Positions 48,810-53,160 of a stretch of 64,000 nt of DNA are shown here, one piece after another; the stretch's first letter is position 1; every line of letters begins with the position of its first letter. The stretch is from Lytechinus pictus (Eukaryota > Echinodermata > Echinoidea > Temnopleuroida > Toxopneustidae), in the NCBI RefSeq assembly GCF_037042905.1, contig NC_087249.1:9668001-9732000 (forward strand), read 5' to 3'. The notes under the pieces are model-generated. The model did not search any database and was not told the origin of the DNA. It saw nothing but the letters and a program-made list of their open reading frames with translations. Both the position numbers and the translations under genes were made by a program.

Positions 48810-51800
48810 TATGCCAGCATTTTTTTCTATATCTGCAAGGTTGCCCAGCCCATCAGCATACATGTACAATCTTGAATGCCCATTTCCTAAATTCTGTGCA
48901 CCCAGTATAATTTTGAATAATGACTTATTTGAAGAATAATGCAGAGATATGCATTCGACTATAATAGCACAAAATTCAATGACTGGCCAGTGCCCAGTTT
49001 GCATGTTTAGGTGACTTGTTTGGACATAACATTCAATAACAAAAAATACAATTAATTGTTACCGTACACTTGACATTAAAAAAATCAAGCATGATTGCAA
49101 TTTTTTAATGTGATTCGTTATTTAAAATTAAAGATATGGAAAATGAGTCATGATATTATGTTGGAAGAAGAGTGGCTTGCTTTATACAGTCCTACCTCTC
49201 TTATCCGGCCTATCTGGATGTCTCCATTGGCGGCGGAGTAGAGGATTATCTTTTGTGTTTGGGGGGGACGTCTATTGTTGTGTCCCCCCCAAACACAAAA
49301 GATAATCCTCTGCTGAGATTTTTTTTCCAATTCGATCTAGTACATGGGGAAATTAGATGTCAATCTAAACTCAATCCTACGCAAACTCACTTTGATTACA
49401 TATATTTCAATATTGGGTCTCCCAGATCAGGATAAATCCCTTATCCAGATTGGTGCTGGTCCCAACATGTCCCGATAAGAGAGGTCAGACTGTATTGCCA
49501 GCCCTTTGCAGGAGTTTCATGCTGCTGCAGAAATTTATAGTTTACATGTGCTTTTGTTTGTCTGACGATGATTTTCTTGCTTTTGAAAACCATGTTCTGT
49601 GAGGATAGAGTACGAAACTAAAAAAATACTGTTGGTAATTGTTTTCCACAGCGATCGAGGCAAGCTTTAGAGAGGTACTTGTTCTACTGCAATCGCTACA
49701 TGAATCACATGCAGAGTTTACGATTTGAGAACAAGGTAGGTTCATTCATTTTATCGTGGTGTCATCACTGCTTCTATGGTGGTACTAAAAAGTTAATGAA
49801 CCCTACCAGAACATGCACTTCTTCGTGCCGAGTGTTGAATGTAGACAACAACGCTTCAGTGTTCAGCAAGCCTAAAAAAACAAACTGTATTGAATGTAAT
49901 ATTTTATTACCTGGATTCACAATTAAATATCAAAAACACGGAAGAACTTGAACACATTTAAAGTATGTTCATTTTCTGGTGGGTTTCACTAACTTTTTAG
50001 CACCACTCTATATTGTTTATCACTCAAAGATGCCCTTTGATTAGATTTGGTTTAAATTGAACATTTTGCTGGAATTGTTATTTTTTAGAAAAAAATGTAG
50101 TATTTTGAATTGAAGTTGTTTATTTTGTATTTACGGTAAGGGGGCAATTTACTGAAAGCTAAATCAATTTAAGACCAATATGAGTAGAATGCTGTTTATG
50201 AATTTGATTTTGACTTGAAATGTATTATATCTGTTTGAGATCATCCTTAGAACTACAAATTCCTTTGGCACTGCCCCTGACCTCATCTAGTCTCTTCCTC
50301 TGACCTCTAATAATAACATATTCTCTCACAGTAGTGCCTGTTATAGTGTCCCTTGTCATAAAATCTTGACATAATTTAAGTGTTAAGTTAACCCTCAAAT
50401 AAAAAAATTTTATTCATATTTTCAGAAATGACATGTAAGCAAAATGCCATTTGTTAAAAATAATCAGTCGTAAGGTGTGCAGTGGCCTTTAGTTATACAT
50501 TGCATTTAATTTCTCTCTCTCTCTCTCTCTCGCTCTCTCTTCCAGCTCTACGCCCAGATCAAACGTAAGATGGAGGAGATGCAGCAACATAATATGTCAT
50601 GGATAGAGGTTCAGTTCTTGAAGAAAGCCGTCGACGTTCTGTGCCAGTGTCGCAGTACTCTCATGTACACCTACGTCTTTGCATTCTACCTCAAAAAGAA
50701 CAACCAGTCCCTTATATTTGAGGTAATTAGTGACTTGCTACCAGATATTGATTTTTGTAATGCTCTCTTGTTCAATTTACCCCAGAAACGGTTATCTCAG
50801 CTTCAAAAGCTCCAAAATGCTGCAGCTCATATTGTTACATTGTCAAACATATTCTGACATATTACCCCAATTCTGAAGTCGCTGCACTGGCTCCCTAGCA
50901 AGGATGGGATGACTTTTAAGACTTTGTTGCTTGCCTTTCATTGCATTCATGGATCAGCTCCCCAATACAATCTTCCTTTTATCGATTATTACATACCCAC
51001 CAGGTCTTTTCGTTCTTCAACATCTTGTTTGCTTGTGGTTCCAAAAGTTTCACAAACTTGGGTGGAAAGATCCTTTGCTCATGCGTGTCCCATGCTATGG
51101 AACAGACTTCCTGAAGACATCTAAAATTGTATTTCTATCGAGTCTTTCAAAAATGTTATGAAACTTTTTTTTTTACTTTTAATTTCTTTATGCGCCTTGA
51201 GCATTCTACAGGGTGGATTTGGCACTTTTTAATAATAATAATTATTATTAAATTGATAGAAGTTGTTTTGAGCTAAAATACTTCTTCTTGAATTTAAATT
51301 GTTTTCACCGTTTGGGGCATTTGGGGCAGTTTTCCATCCTACATGAATGTAACAAAGCCAATGCCTATTGTGTTGAATTTACATGGTCAATGTACTCTTA
51401 TGTTTTCTAAAAGCTTCAAGGATGTTTCAAAATAAATTGCATACTCTCTTTTTTCTATCTTTGATATATTGAATTTTAAAAAATGAATGCTTCTTCAAAA
51501 ATCATACTCTCTTTGTACCGTTCTCTTACCACTTGTAATGTATTTATGACCAAGTAAATTTCAATGAACAAAGGACTTACCAAGTAGATGATTTGAATAC
51601 TATTCTTTCTGTATCATTTTTCAGGAGAATCAGAAGGACTTGGAGAATGCCACAGAGACTTTATCAGAATACCTAGAACGTGATATCACCTCTGATGCTC
51701 TAGCAGAAATCAAGCAAAAAGTGCAAGATAAATCAAGGTACTTGAGTCAAACTATTGGGTTGTGTGGTCTAGTGGTTAGAGCATTGGACTCATAACCGTA

Positions 51801-52329
51801 AGGTTGTGAGTTCGAATCCCCGCGCTGCCATTGTCTCCACTTTGATGAAAAGACCCGAGAGTCTATATGGTCACCCACTATGACTGATTAACTTGGACGA
51901 AAAGTGTTTCATAGGTAATTGGTTATGTACCGGCTTGGCATTATACCAGCAAAAAGCTGTCGTGCCGAGTTCCAGAAAGTTAGCTTTAATTGGCAAGTAA
52001 CTTCAAAGGAAAGCTGTCTTACTTATTGGTTTATGTTTTTTCTGATGTTGCATATATTCTCATGAACCCCTGACATCAGATCAGGAGTATTGGTCATATT
52101 TTGAGGTACTTAAATAATGTAATATATTCTTTCTTTAAACCATTGCATGAGCACTCATAACATTTCATCAACTTCATCTTCATCATCATCATTATCATTA
52201 TTATCACATTATCATCATCTTCATCATCATCATCACCATCATCGTCATCATTACCGTCATCATCATCACATCTCCATCACCATCATTACCATCACCACCA
52301 TCATCATCATCGTCATCACCATCATCACC

Positions 52330-52360
<31 letters not shown>

Positions 52361-52826
52361 CCACCACCACCACTAACACCATTACCACAATCAGTACCAC
52401 TACTACTTCTACCACCGCCACCTCCAGTACTGAAACCACCACCATTACCACCACAATCACCTCCATCATCATCATCACTATTTATGTTAGGGGCTATAGC
52501 CTTTCTGTGATTGAAGCAATCCCTTAATTATTAATCCGGGCTTTAGTAGAAATTATTGAAACTAGCCTGTGTAAAAGTATTGTTCATTTTGACCGAGTGG
52601 AATTTGTGCAGAGCTCTTGTAAAGTTTGATCGTTTTTTTCTGGAACCCAGTCTATTTCCCTTTTATATATTAAAAAGACTTTCTCATAGTTATGTAAGAG
52701 ATGAATAATGCAAGTCATTGTTTCTCACTATTCCATTCCAGGTACTGCGAGAGCAGGAGAAAGGTGTTACTAGAACACGTCCATGAAGGCTACGAGAAAG
52801 ATCTCTGGGAGTATTACGATAATTGA
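17544..52826 (+). CDS. ARIH1: ARIH1 (Ariadne-1), RBR E3 ubiquitin-protein ligase, 14 coding exons, 511 aa
   Basis: Exons: 17544-17771, 21254-21406, 23177-23245, 33055-33147, 33915-33970, 36079-36252, 37146-37188, 37950-38099, 43037-43089, 44761-44818, 49652-49735, 50546-50722, 51625-51737, 52742-52826. All introns are GT-AG and phases match. Order: acidic N-terminus (1-50), UBA-like domain (about 59-107), RING1 (C140 C143 C157 H159 C162 C165 C185 C190), IBR (C230 C235 C251 C253 C258 C261 H266 C271), RING2/Rcat with catalytic Cys311, Ariadne domain (about 363-511). Residues F384, E385 and E457 correspond to human F430, E431 and E503, which hold the catalytic domain shut until neddylated cullin-RING ligases bind (known biology). 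The numbering offset to human is a constant 46, because the N-terminal Gly-rich linker is missing. Ubiquitin is taken from UBCH7-type E2 as a Cys thioester and passed to CRL substrates. The start is chosen by the similarity of MEEDEG to vertebrate N-termini and by its good Kozak context. Confidence 0.97.
17772..18968 (+). other. ARIH1 intron 1, first part
   Basis: No exon or gene seen. A TTAA followed by AGGAGAAATATATTG at about 18207 may be the end of another TTAA element; I could not find its partner. Confidence 0.4.
18969..19440. mobile_element. TTAA-type MITE arm joined to a foldback repeat
   Basis: The left end is TTAA then AGGGGAAGTTCACCCTGAC, the mirror image of the right terminus of the element at 56647-57131. 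No matching right end follows. From about 19220 the sequence instead matches the 11500-11900 family in inverse orientation (AGGGGAAAATCTGAAAAT, CATTTTGAAGCATG). It is a truncated or chimeric copy in intron 1. Confidence 0.6.
19441..20362. other. ARIH1 intron 1, unassigned
   Basis: AT-rich with a T-run at about 19788-19799; nothing recognised. Confidence 0.4.
20363..20540. mobile_element. Hairpin MITE, TIR GGGTGTTTCATAAAGCTGTT
   Basis: The left GTTTCATAAAGCTGTTCGTA is mirrored by TACGAACAGCTTTATGAAAC. The arms pair over about 50 bp, through a GACTTTAAGAACAACTGGTG block, around a short loop. Flanks CCTGG/CCAGG also pair. Confidence 0.8.
20541..20728. mobile_element. Second, diverged copy of the adjacent MITE
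   Basis: Begins GTGGGTGTTTTATGTAAGTC and ends CGAGCAGCGTTATAAATTAT, resembling the neighbour's ends. It contains the related GGATTACCAGTCGTTCGTAA segment and an internal duplication of AAAGTCGTTCGT. The two copies share a boundary. Confidence 0.6.
21254..21406 (+). CDS. ARIH1: ARIH1 exon 2 (UBA-like domain)
   Basis: Residues 77-127. [20 protein letters not shown] continues the UBA-like helices. Acceptor TTTTTTCAG, donor AAAG|GTACAT. Confidence 0.95.
21443..21746. mobile_element. Foldback element with iterated GAGCAA words
   Basis: Ends CTCACACCTATGCG and (complement) TTCACACCTTTGCC. The interior repeats short GACGAGCAA / ATGAGCAA / GCGAGCAA words about ten times between 21530 and 21640. It lies in intron 2, 36 bp after the exon 2 donor. 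The design resembles 26241-26735, 30277-30829, 43130-43419 and 45934-46791. Confidence 0.55.
21805..22560. repeat. Tandem repeat element, ~162-bp units with nuclear-receptor-like half-sites
   Basis: After a TCTCGCCTGCATTATTAGCA head, units of about 161-165 bp repeat four times (anchors at about 21909, 22070, 22235, 22395). Each contains ATGGACCTAGTTCATGAAAC and a CAAGGTCAAAGGTMA-type word. A relative with the same head is in intron 4 (33181-33732). Non-coding. Confidence 0.75.
22905..23098 (+). mobile_element. SINE 3' portion ending in (ATT)n
   Basis: Starts GCTGCACTCAACCCAGGTGA, runs through GGGTACCTGGCA, and ends in a TATTATTATTAT tail just before exon 3. It is the same family as 24907-25915 and 28500-28700. 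Confidence 0.7.
23177..23245 (+). CDS. ARIH1: ARIH1 exon 3 (first RING1 cysteines)
   Basis: Residues 128-150, with C140-x2-C143 and Ile142 in the E2-contact position. At 69 bp it is too short to show as an open frame; it was placed by splice sites and homology. Confidence 0.93.
23290..23402. mobile_element. Small hairpin element
   Basis: CTATCCTCACGTGGGAAGAC and TTCAATCCATTGCAC on the left are mirrored by GTGCAATGGGTTGAA and CGAGAGTGGATAG on the right. A MITE of about 110 bp. Confidence 0.6.
23403..24422. other. ARIH1 intron 3, unassigned
   Basis: AT-rich. A GC-richer patch at 23610-23800 holds a CA-rich run and two GTGCAATRGA/AATGCACGG words. No exon seen. Confidence 0.4.
24423..24588. repeat. 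Near-perfect 166-bp palindrome with 23-bp duplication in one arm
   Basis: The left arm (24423-24493) and the right arm (24495-24588) are complementary without visible mismatch around G24494. The right arm additionally repeats the 23-bp unit starting GAAAGTGTCACTGGTG (24501 and 24524). Arm lengths 71 and 94 differ by exactly that unit. Confidence 0.9.
24907..25036 (+). mobile_element. tRNA-derived SINE, 5' half (split by insertion)
   Basis: TGTCGTGGTCTTGTTGTTAC (A-box-like) and GGTTTTGAATCCC (B-box-like) form the tRNA-related head. The body follows to TGCACTCAACC, where a DNA transposon interrupts it. The second half resumes at 25803. Confidence 0.8.
25037..25802. mobile_element. 766-bp non-autonomous DNA transposon with 6-bp target duplication
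   Basis: TIR TAGGGACAGTGATTTTCCG at both ends (inverted). TCAACC is present once in the unbroken SINE (copies at 22905 and 28670) and duplicated here at 25031-25036 and 25803-25808. The word TTCCGTTT recurs many times near the left end and again near the right end, always on the same strand. A 22-bp perfect palindrome (25770-25791, centre CGCGATCGCG) lies just inside the right TIR. No ORF of note. The superfamily is uncertain; 6-bp duplications are described for few groups (for example IS3EU or Dada). Confidence 0.88.
25803..25915 (+). mobile_element. tRNA-derived SINE, 3' half
   Basis: Continues the SINE body after the insertion (CCCAGGTGAGGTGTATTGG, GCAGGATTAATTCCTTGAA). Confidence 0.75.
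26241..26735. mobile_element. Foldback element with iterated GGGGTTAA motif
   Basis: The 19-bp TIR ATATGCTTTTCACACTGCA is perfect at both ends (26241-26259, 26717-26735), consistent with a TA target. Inside, the left has TTAACCCCGG and GGTGGGGCTAAG / CTTAGCCCCACC. The right part repeats ATAGTATGGGGTTAAG-type words five or more times on one strand. Related to 30277-30829. Confidence 0.8.
26736..27620. other. ARIH1 intron 3, unassigned, with G-run repeat debris
   Basis: Holds many ACATGTA words and a 12-G run at about 27013. GGGTAGGGG at about 27008 faces TACCCCCTACC at about 27422, suggesting a further degenerate inverted element (27000-27440). Confidence 0.4.
27629..28197. mobile_element. 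hAT-like element copy 1 with 8-bp target duplication
   Basis: Direct repeat AATCGCGC at 27621-27628 and 28198-28205 flanks a 569-bp element. Its inverted ends contain GGGGCCACTT / AAGTGGCCCC and GAGTGGATACCATGCGCG / CGCATGGTATCCACTCG. An 8-bp duplication is typical of hAT transposases (family knowledge). The interior repeats ACACGTAAA/ACGTGTTTAGGGT and AATACTTGTTAAGGG words. It is non-coding and orientation-matched to copy 2 at 30128-31270. Confidence 0.85.
28500..28715 (-). mobile_element. SINE 3' portion, antisense
   Basis: On the plus strand an (AAT)n tail is followed by the complement of the SINE body (CAGGTACCCATTCACCTCAC, GGTTGAGTGCAGCAC). It supplies an uninterrupted version of the TCAACC site used as a target at 25031. 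Confidence 0.7.
28933..29172. mobile_element. MITE, TIR core TCTTACAAAGAGTTRCGATT
   Basis: The left GTCTTACAAAGAGTTGCGAT is answered by ATCAATCATAACTCTTTTTT. A longer relative in opposite internal order is at 39386-39654; both share AAAATATTTTCTAG-type and TTTGTTCAAAATATTTTC blocks. Confidence 0.7.
29404..29557. mobile_element. Second copy of the 2227-2381 MITE
   Basis: TIR ATACCTCGGTCACATTTGCT on the left and AGCAAATGTGACCGCGGTAT on the right, 154 bp, with the same GC-rich sub-terminal stem. Confidence 0.8.
30128..31270. mobile_element. hAT-like element copy 2, with nested insertion
   Basis: Flanked by GTACATGT at 30120-30127 and 31271-31278 (8-bp target duplication). Outer parts (30148-30276 and 30830-31253) are colinear with copy 1 at roughly 90 percent identity by eye. 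A 553-bp foldback element interrupts it. The termini are long G and C runs. Confidence 0.85.
30277..30829. mobile_element. Foldback element with iterated TAGTACGGGGTTAAG motif, nested in hAT-like copy 2
   Basis: The 15-bp TIR TACCCTTTTTACACA (30277-30291) is exact on the right (30815-30829). The word CTTAACCCCGTACTATA or its complement occurs about ten times on both strands, including a tandem run at 30755-30810. The GGTGGGGCTAA / TTAGCCCCACC hairpin occurs two or three times. The insertion point is located by comparison with copy 1. Confidence 0.82.
31445..31838. mobile_element. TTAA-flanked MITE
   Basis: Flanked by TTAA at 31441-31444 and 31839-31842. Ends AGATAAATTCCAGT / ACTGGAATTTCTCT. 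It shares GTGTCTGTTTGTATGAATAA-type and AATTGCTGAGAAATAAGC blocks with the inverted relative at 35577-35968. Confidence 0.8.
32061..32490. repeat. Three tandem copies of a ~145-bp unit, each with a poly-G run
   Basis: CAGTGCACATGCAAGGGGAG anchors at 32061, 32205 and 32350 (CAGTGCACATGGAAGG in the third), a period of 144-145 bp. Each unit also has TTACTTCTTCAAGGCACTTA and a G-run of variable length. Confidence 0.85.
32690..32950. repeat. Cluster of GTTCCAGAG / GGAGACCCC words
   Basis: GTTCCAGAGC occurs at about 32698, 32842 and 32912, alternating with CCAGAGACCC / GGAGACCCC at about 32753, 32816 and 32885. An irregular internal repeat, probably part of a decayed element. Non-coding. Confidence 0.5.
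33055..33147 (+). CDS. ARIH1: ARIH1 exon 4 (RING1 core)
   Basis: Residues 151-181, with C157, H159, C162, C165 and the near-invariant [13 protein letters not shown]. Donor TCAA|GTAAGT. Confidence 0.95.
33181..33732. mobile_element. Relative of the 21805-22560 repeat, with terminal inversion
   Basis: Begins GTCTCGCCTGCA and ends TGCAGGCAAGAC (imperfect inverse). Inside are about two diverged units with CATGATCAAGGTCAAAGGTC (DR1 at 33393-33405) and CATGATCAAGGTCAAATGTC. It fills most of intron 4. Confidence 0.7.
33915..33970 (+). CDS. ARIH1: ARIH1 exon 5 (end of RING1)
   Basis: Residues 182-199 plus two bases of Met200 (AT|G). C185 and C190 complete RING1. Confidence 0.93.
33971..35572. other. 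ARIH1 intron 5, unassigned
   Basis: AT-rich sequence with an A-run (34706-34718) and a C-run (35011-35020). No exon or repeat boundary recognised. Confidence 0.4.
35577..35968. mobile_element. TTAA-flanked MITE, inverse relative of 31445-31838
   Basis: TTAA at 35573-35576 and 35969-35972. The right part GAGATCGTTACCAAAACTGG and the AGCAATTACGCATTTTCTTC block are complementary to the intron 3 copy. A third fragment is at about 55255-55362. Confidence 0.78.
36079..36252 (+). CDS. ARIH1: ARIH1 exon 6 (RING1-IBR linker and IBR)
   Basis: Completes codon 200 and encodes to the split codon 258 (TG|C). IBR ligands C230, C235, C251 and C253 are present. Ser254 and Cys257 replace the vertebrate Gly and Phe of the CxCGRQF segment. 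Confidence 0.95.
36262..36402. repeat. (GATG)n tetranucleotide repeat
   Basis: About 140 bp of GATG/GATA/GGAT units starting 10 bp after the exon 6 donor. Confidence 0.9.
36874..37053. mobile_element. MITE with telomere-like CCTAAC interior
   Basis: Left CATGACATTTGCTCTGGCAA and right CCAGAGCAATTGTCGCAGGA form an imperfect TIR. The interior has degenerate CCTAAACCTAAC and TCCTAACCCTA runs. It lies in intron 6. Confidence 0.65.
37146..37188 (+). CDS. ARIH1: ARIH1 exon 7 (end of IBR)
   Basis: 43-bp exon completing C258, then [14 protein letters not shown] (to residue 272) with C261, H266 and C271. Acceptor TTTTTCTAG, donor TTCA|GTAAGT. Confidence 0.94.
37189..37949. other. ARIH1 intron 7
   Basis: No exon seen. 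An AATAAATACCATTTTACTAC stretch at 37635 with (CTA)n looks like the 3' end of a retroposon. A GACGAAGAGCAAAGCTTATG block is at about 37395. Not identified further. Confidence 0.4.
37950..38099 (+). CDS. ARIH1: ARIH1 exon 8 (RING2/Rcat with catalytic cysteine)
   Basis: Residues 273-322. Carries C298, C301, catalytic C311 within [12 protein letters not shown]316 and C321. This stretch differs least from the vertebrate protein. Confidence 0.96.
38570..39230. repeat. Diverged tandem repeat, about four units of 120-185 bp
   Basis: GATGCAGGAATC (about 38578 and 38764) and GATTCAGGAATTGCTGAAT (39064) start units. AGTGTTTGAGGGCACTGGCC recurs at 38819 and 38944 (variant at 39136), and CCCATTTCTTGTTYGYCCCA in every unit. 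It lies in intron 8. Confidence 0.75.
39386..39654. mobile_element. MITE related to 28933-29172
   Basis: Left CATCTTACAAAGAGTTACGA, right GCAACTCTTTGTAAGACAGG (inverted). A second internal inverted pair is ATTGATCCAATCAATCG / CGATCGATCGGATCAATCG. Confidence 0.75.
39870..40130. repeat. Repeat block A, copy 1
   Basis: About 70-75 percent similar by eye to 41985-42235 in the same orientation (shared AGAGAGCTTGGCAGA, GAGGCACAGCATCTGAAA-type words). The minus strand of both copies reads MLCLSF..V.K.QT..CQAL...KCG.CS.NKTMT. It is probably a decayed element; no function is assigned. Confidence 0.6.
40374..41939. mobile_element. DNA transposon with 6-bp target duplication and a second element inside
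   Basis: TIR CAGAGCTGCCAA / TTGGCAGCTCTG, flanked by TGTTAT at 40368-40373 and 41940-41945. TACGATTTTT / TAGGATTTTT words repeat near both ends. Within it, GGCAAGGCTCGACATTA (about 40481) and TTAATGTGGAACCTTGCC (to about 41790) look like the inverted ends of a nested element with GGTGGCCCGAA repeats. CAGAG termini recall hAT, but hAT normally makes 8-bp duplications. Confidence 0.72.
41985..42235. repeat. Repeat block A, copy 2
   Basis: Partner of 39870-40130, about 2.1 kb downstream in the same orientation. The 40374-41939 transposon lies between the two. Confidence 0.6.
42824..42945 (+). pseudogene. Histone H4 pseudogene fragment in ARIH1 intron 8
   Basis: From the ATG at 42824 the frame reads [20 protein letters not shown] then DNIQGITK before a stop. 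This is the H4 N-terminus with a short deletion in the Gly-Lys-rich tail and a Ser-to-Leu change. After ITK the sequence jumps, with loss of the following block and a frame change, to ATAAGTGGCCTT (ISGL), the next conserved H4 segment, and then decays. No H4 gene structure or 3' stem-loop is visible. A non-functional relic. Confidence 0.85.
43037..43089 (+). CDS. ARIH1: ARIH1 exon 9 (end of RING2)
   Basis: Residues 323-339 plus two bases of Trp340 (TG|G): [17 protein letters not shown], with C326, C329 and H336. Confidence 0.95.
43130..43419. mobile_element. Foldback element, TIR CCAGCGCACACTATGCGAC
   Basis: CCAGCGCACACTATGCGAC on the left and GTTGCAATGTGTGCGCTGG on the right. The interior is rich in TTGCAG / CTGCAA words on both strands. 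It starts 40 bp after the exon 9 donor. Confidence 0.7.
44016..44610. mobile_element. TTAA-flanked foldback MITE, TIR AGGGGAATCC
   Basis: TTAA at 44012-44015 and 44611-44614, ends AGGGGAATCC / GGATTCCCCT. The sub-terminal arms pair further (GAAAGTTATGAATT region with ATAACTTTCTTATTG). It lies in intron 9. Confidence 0.82.
44761..44818 (+). CDS. ARIH1: ARIH1 exon 10 (last RING2 ligand, linker)
   Basis: Completes W340, then [19 protein letters not shown] to residue 359. C343 is the last RING2 zinc ligand. Confidence 0.94.
44964..45624. repeat. ~660-bp GAT/GGT trinucleotide tract
   Basis: An almost pure (GRT)n tract on the plus strand. A GGT-only block of about 75 bp at 45521-45597 and a long GAT-only block at about 45446-45520 stand out. 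Open frames through it (poly-Met/Val on plus, poly-His on minus) are artefacts of the repeat. It lies in intron 10, 145 bp after the exon 10 donor. Confidence 0.98.
45934..46791. mobile_element. Foldback element with iterated AAACGCTGATTCTG-type motif
   Basis: The left end GTGTTTATGCTTCC is mirrored by GGAAGCATAAACAC, with TA at both boundaries. The words CAGAATCAGCGTTTTC / AAACGCTGATTCTG and ACGATCGGCGTTTTGAA recur on both strands, mainly in the terminal 150 bp. Non-coding. Confidence 0.75.
46792..48239. other. ARIH1 intron 10, unassigned
   Basis: AT-rich, no exon seen. At 47747-47765 GAGCAGTGCTACATG is mirrored by ATGTAGCACTGC at 47827, suggesting a small hairpin element (about 47745-47840). 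Confidence 0.4.
48245..48425 (-). mobile_element. tRNA-derived SINE, antisense
   Basis: The plus strand shows GCCTTGCCAAAGGACGCTAG, GGGATTCAAACAC (complement of a B-box) and GCGAGAGTCAGAACCGCTAC (complement of the A-box region). Same family as 6618-6740. An ATCATCATT tail follows. Confidence 0.7.
48769..48812. repeat. (TA)n microsatellite
   Basis: Two TA runs separated by a single GTA. Confidence 0.95.
49187..49492. mobile_element. pogo/Tigger-like MITE with a long internal hairpin
   Basis: Ends CAGTCCTACCTCTCTTATCC / GATAAGAGAGGTCAGACTG, flanked by TA on both sides, as in the pogo branch of Tc1/mariner (family knowledge). Inside, two 30-bp arms (about 49239-49268 and 49281-49310) are perfectly complementary around a 12-nt loop and include seven G and seven C. 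Confidence 0.8.
49652..49735 (+). CDS. ARIH1: ARIH1 exon 11 (start of Ariadne domain)
   Basis: Residues 360-387, [20 protein letters not shown] then QSLRFENK, including the autoinhibitory F384/E385. Confidence 0.95.
50546..50722 (+). CDS. ARIH1: ARIH1 exon 12 (Ariadne domain helices)
   Basis: Residues 388-446, starting [19 protein letters not shown]. The acceptor sits directly after a (CT)n tract at 50512-50540, which forms its polypyrimidine tract. Transposon-like sequence begins right at the donor. Confidence 0.96.
50723..51250 (+). mobile_element. L2-like non-LTR retrotransposon 3' fragment starting at the exon 12 donor
   Basis: From the first intronic codon the sequence reads like the C-terminus of L2-type ORF2: [20 protein letters not shown], then (after a stop) [31 protein letters not shown] and LWNRLPEDI. 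It ends in an AATAATAATTATTATT tail as L2 elements do. It is in sense orientation with ARIH1, contains stops and frameshifts, and lacks RT and endonuclease. Confidence 0.85.
51625..51737 (+). CDS. ARIH1: ARIH1 exon 13 (Ariadne domain)
   Basis: Residues 447-483 plus two bases of Arg484 (AG|G). E457 of the autoinhibitory interface is present. Confidence 0.95.
51757..51995 (+). mobile_element. tRNA-Met-like SINE
   Basis: TGGTCTAGTGGTTAGAGC (A-box), an anticodon-loop-like CTCATAA, and GAGTTCGAATCCC (B-box) form a tRNA-like head. The 7-nt acceptor ends do not pair and about 160 bp of non-tRNA body follows. It lies in intron 13, 20 bp after the donor. Confidence 0.8.
52145..52485. repeat. ATC/CAC/ACC trinucleotide tract
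   Basis: About 340 bp of (ATC)n shading into CAC and ACC units on the plus strand. This is the complement class of the 44964-45624 tract. It lies in intron 13. Confidence 0.95.
52742..52826 (+). CDS. ARIH1: ARIH1 exon 14 (C-terminus and stop)
   Basis: Completes Arg484, then [20 protein letters not shown] and LWEYYDN, stop TGA at 52824-52826. Confidence 0.96.
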
Positions 52827-53160
52827 ATAGCAGACTAGCGGACTAGGAAGTGACTATTTTAGCCTGTTTAGAGGAGTATCGAGAGCAATTGACTTCCATC
52901 TATACTTTCCAAAATGAACGTGTTTGTCATGTGCATATCATTAATATAAAGACAAACTTGTACTGTTTTTCTTCATGTATCTGTAACGTTCGGTTTGTTT
53001 GTGTTCCCCTACTCCAAGTTACCTTTTTTCCGTTTCTGATTTCATATACTCATAAACCTAAGAATTTATTAGGTATCTGTATGCACATGAAAATAAACAA
53101 CTGTCTTTGCAATGTAAAAAAAAAAAGCAAGAAAAAAATGAAGGAAAAAAAATTAAAAGA
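52827..53160 (+). promoter_or_regulatory. ARIH1 3' UTR with candidate polyadenylation signal
   Basis: AATAAA at 53092-53097 is followed after about 20 bp by an encoded A-rich stretch (53117-53160) and then GT-rich sequence. This is a plausible short 3' end. Longer 3' UTRs cannot be excluded (another AATAAA near 59929 precedes a T/GT-rich stretch). Confidence 0.45.

Noticed and set aside
51757-51832. A tRNA-Met gene
   Set aside because: A- and B-box regions and a CAT-like anticodon loop are present, but the acceptor stem does not pair and a SINE body follows directly.
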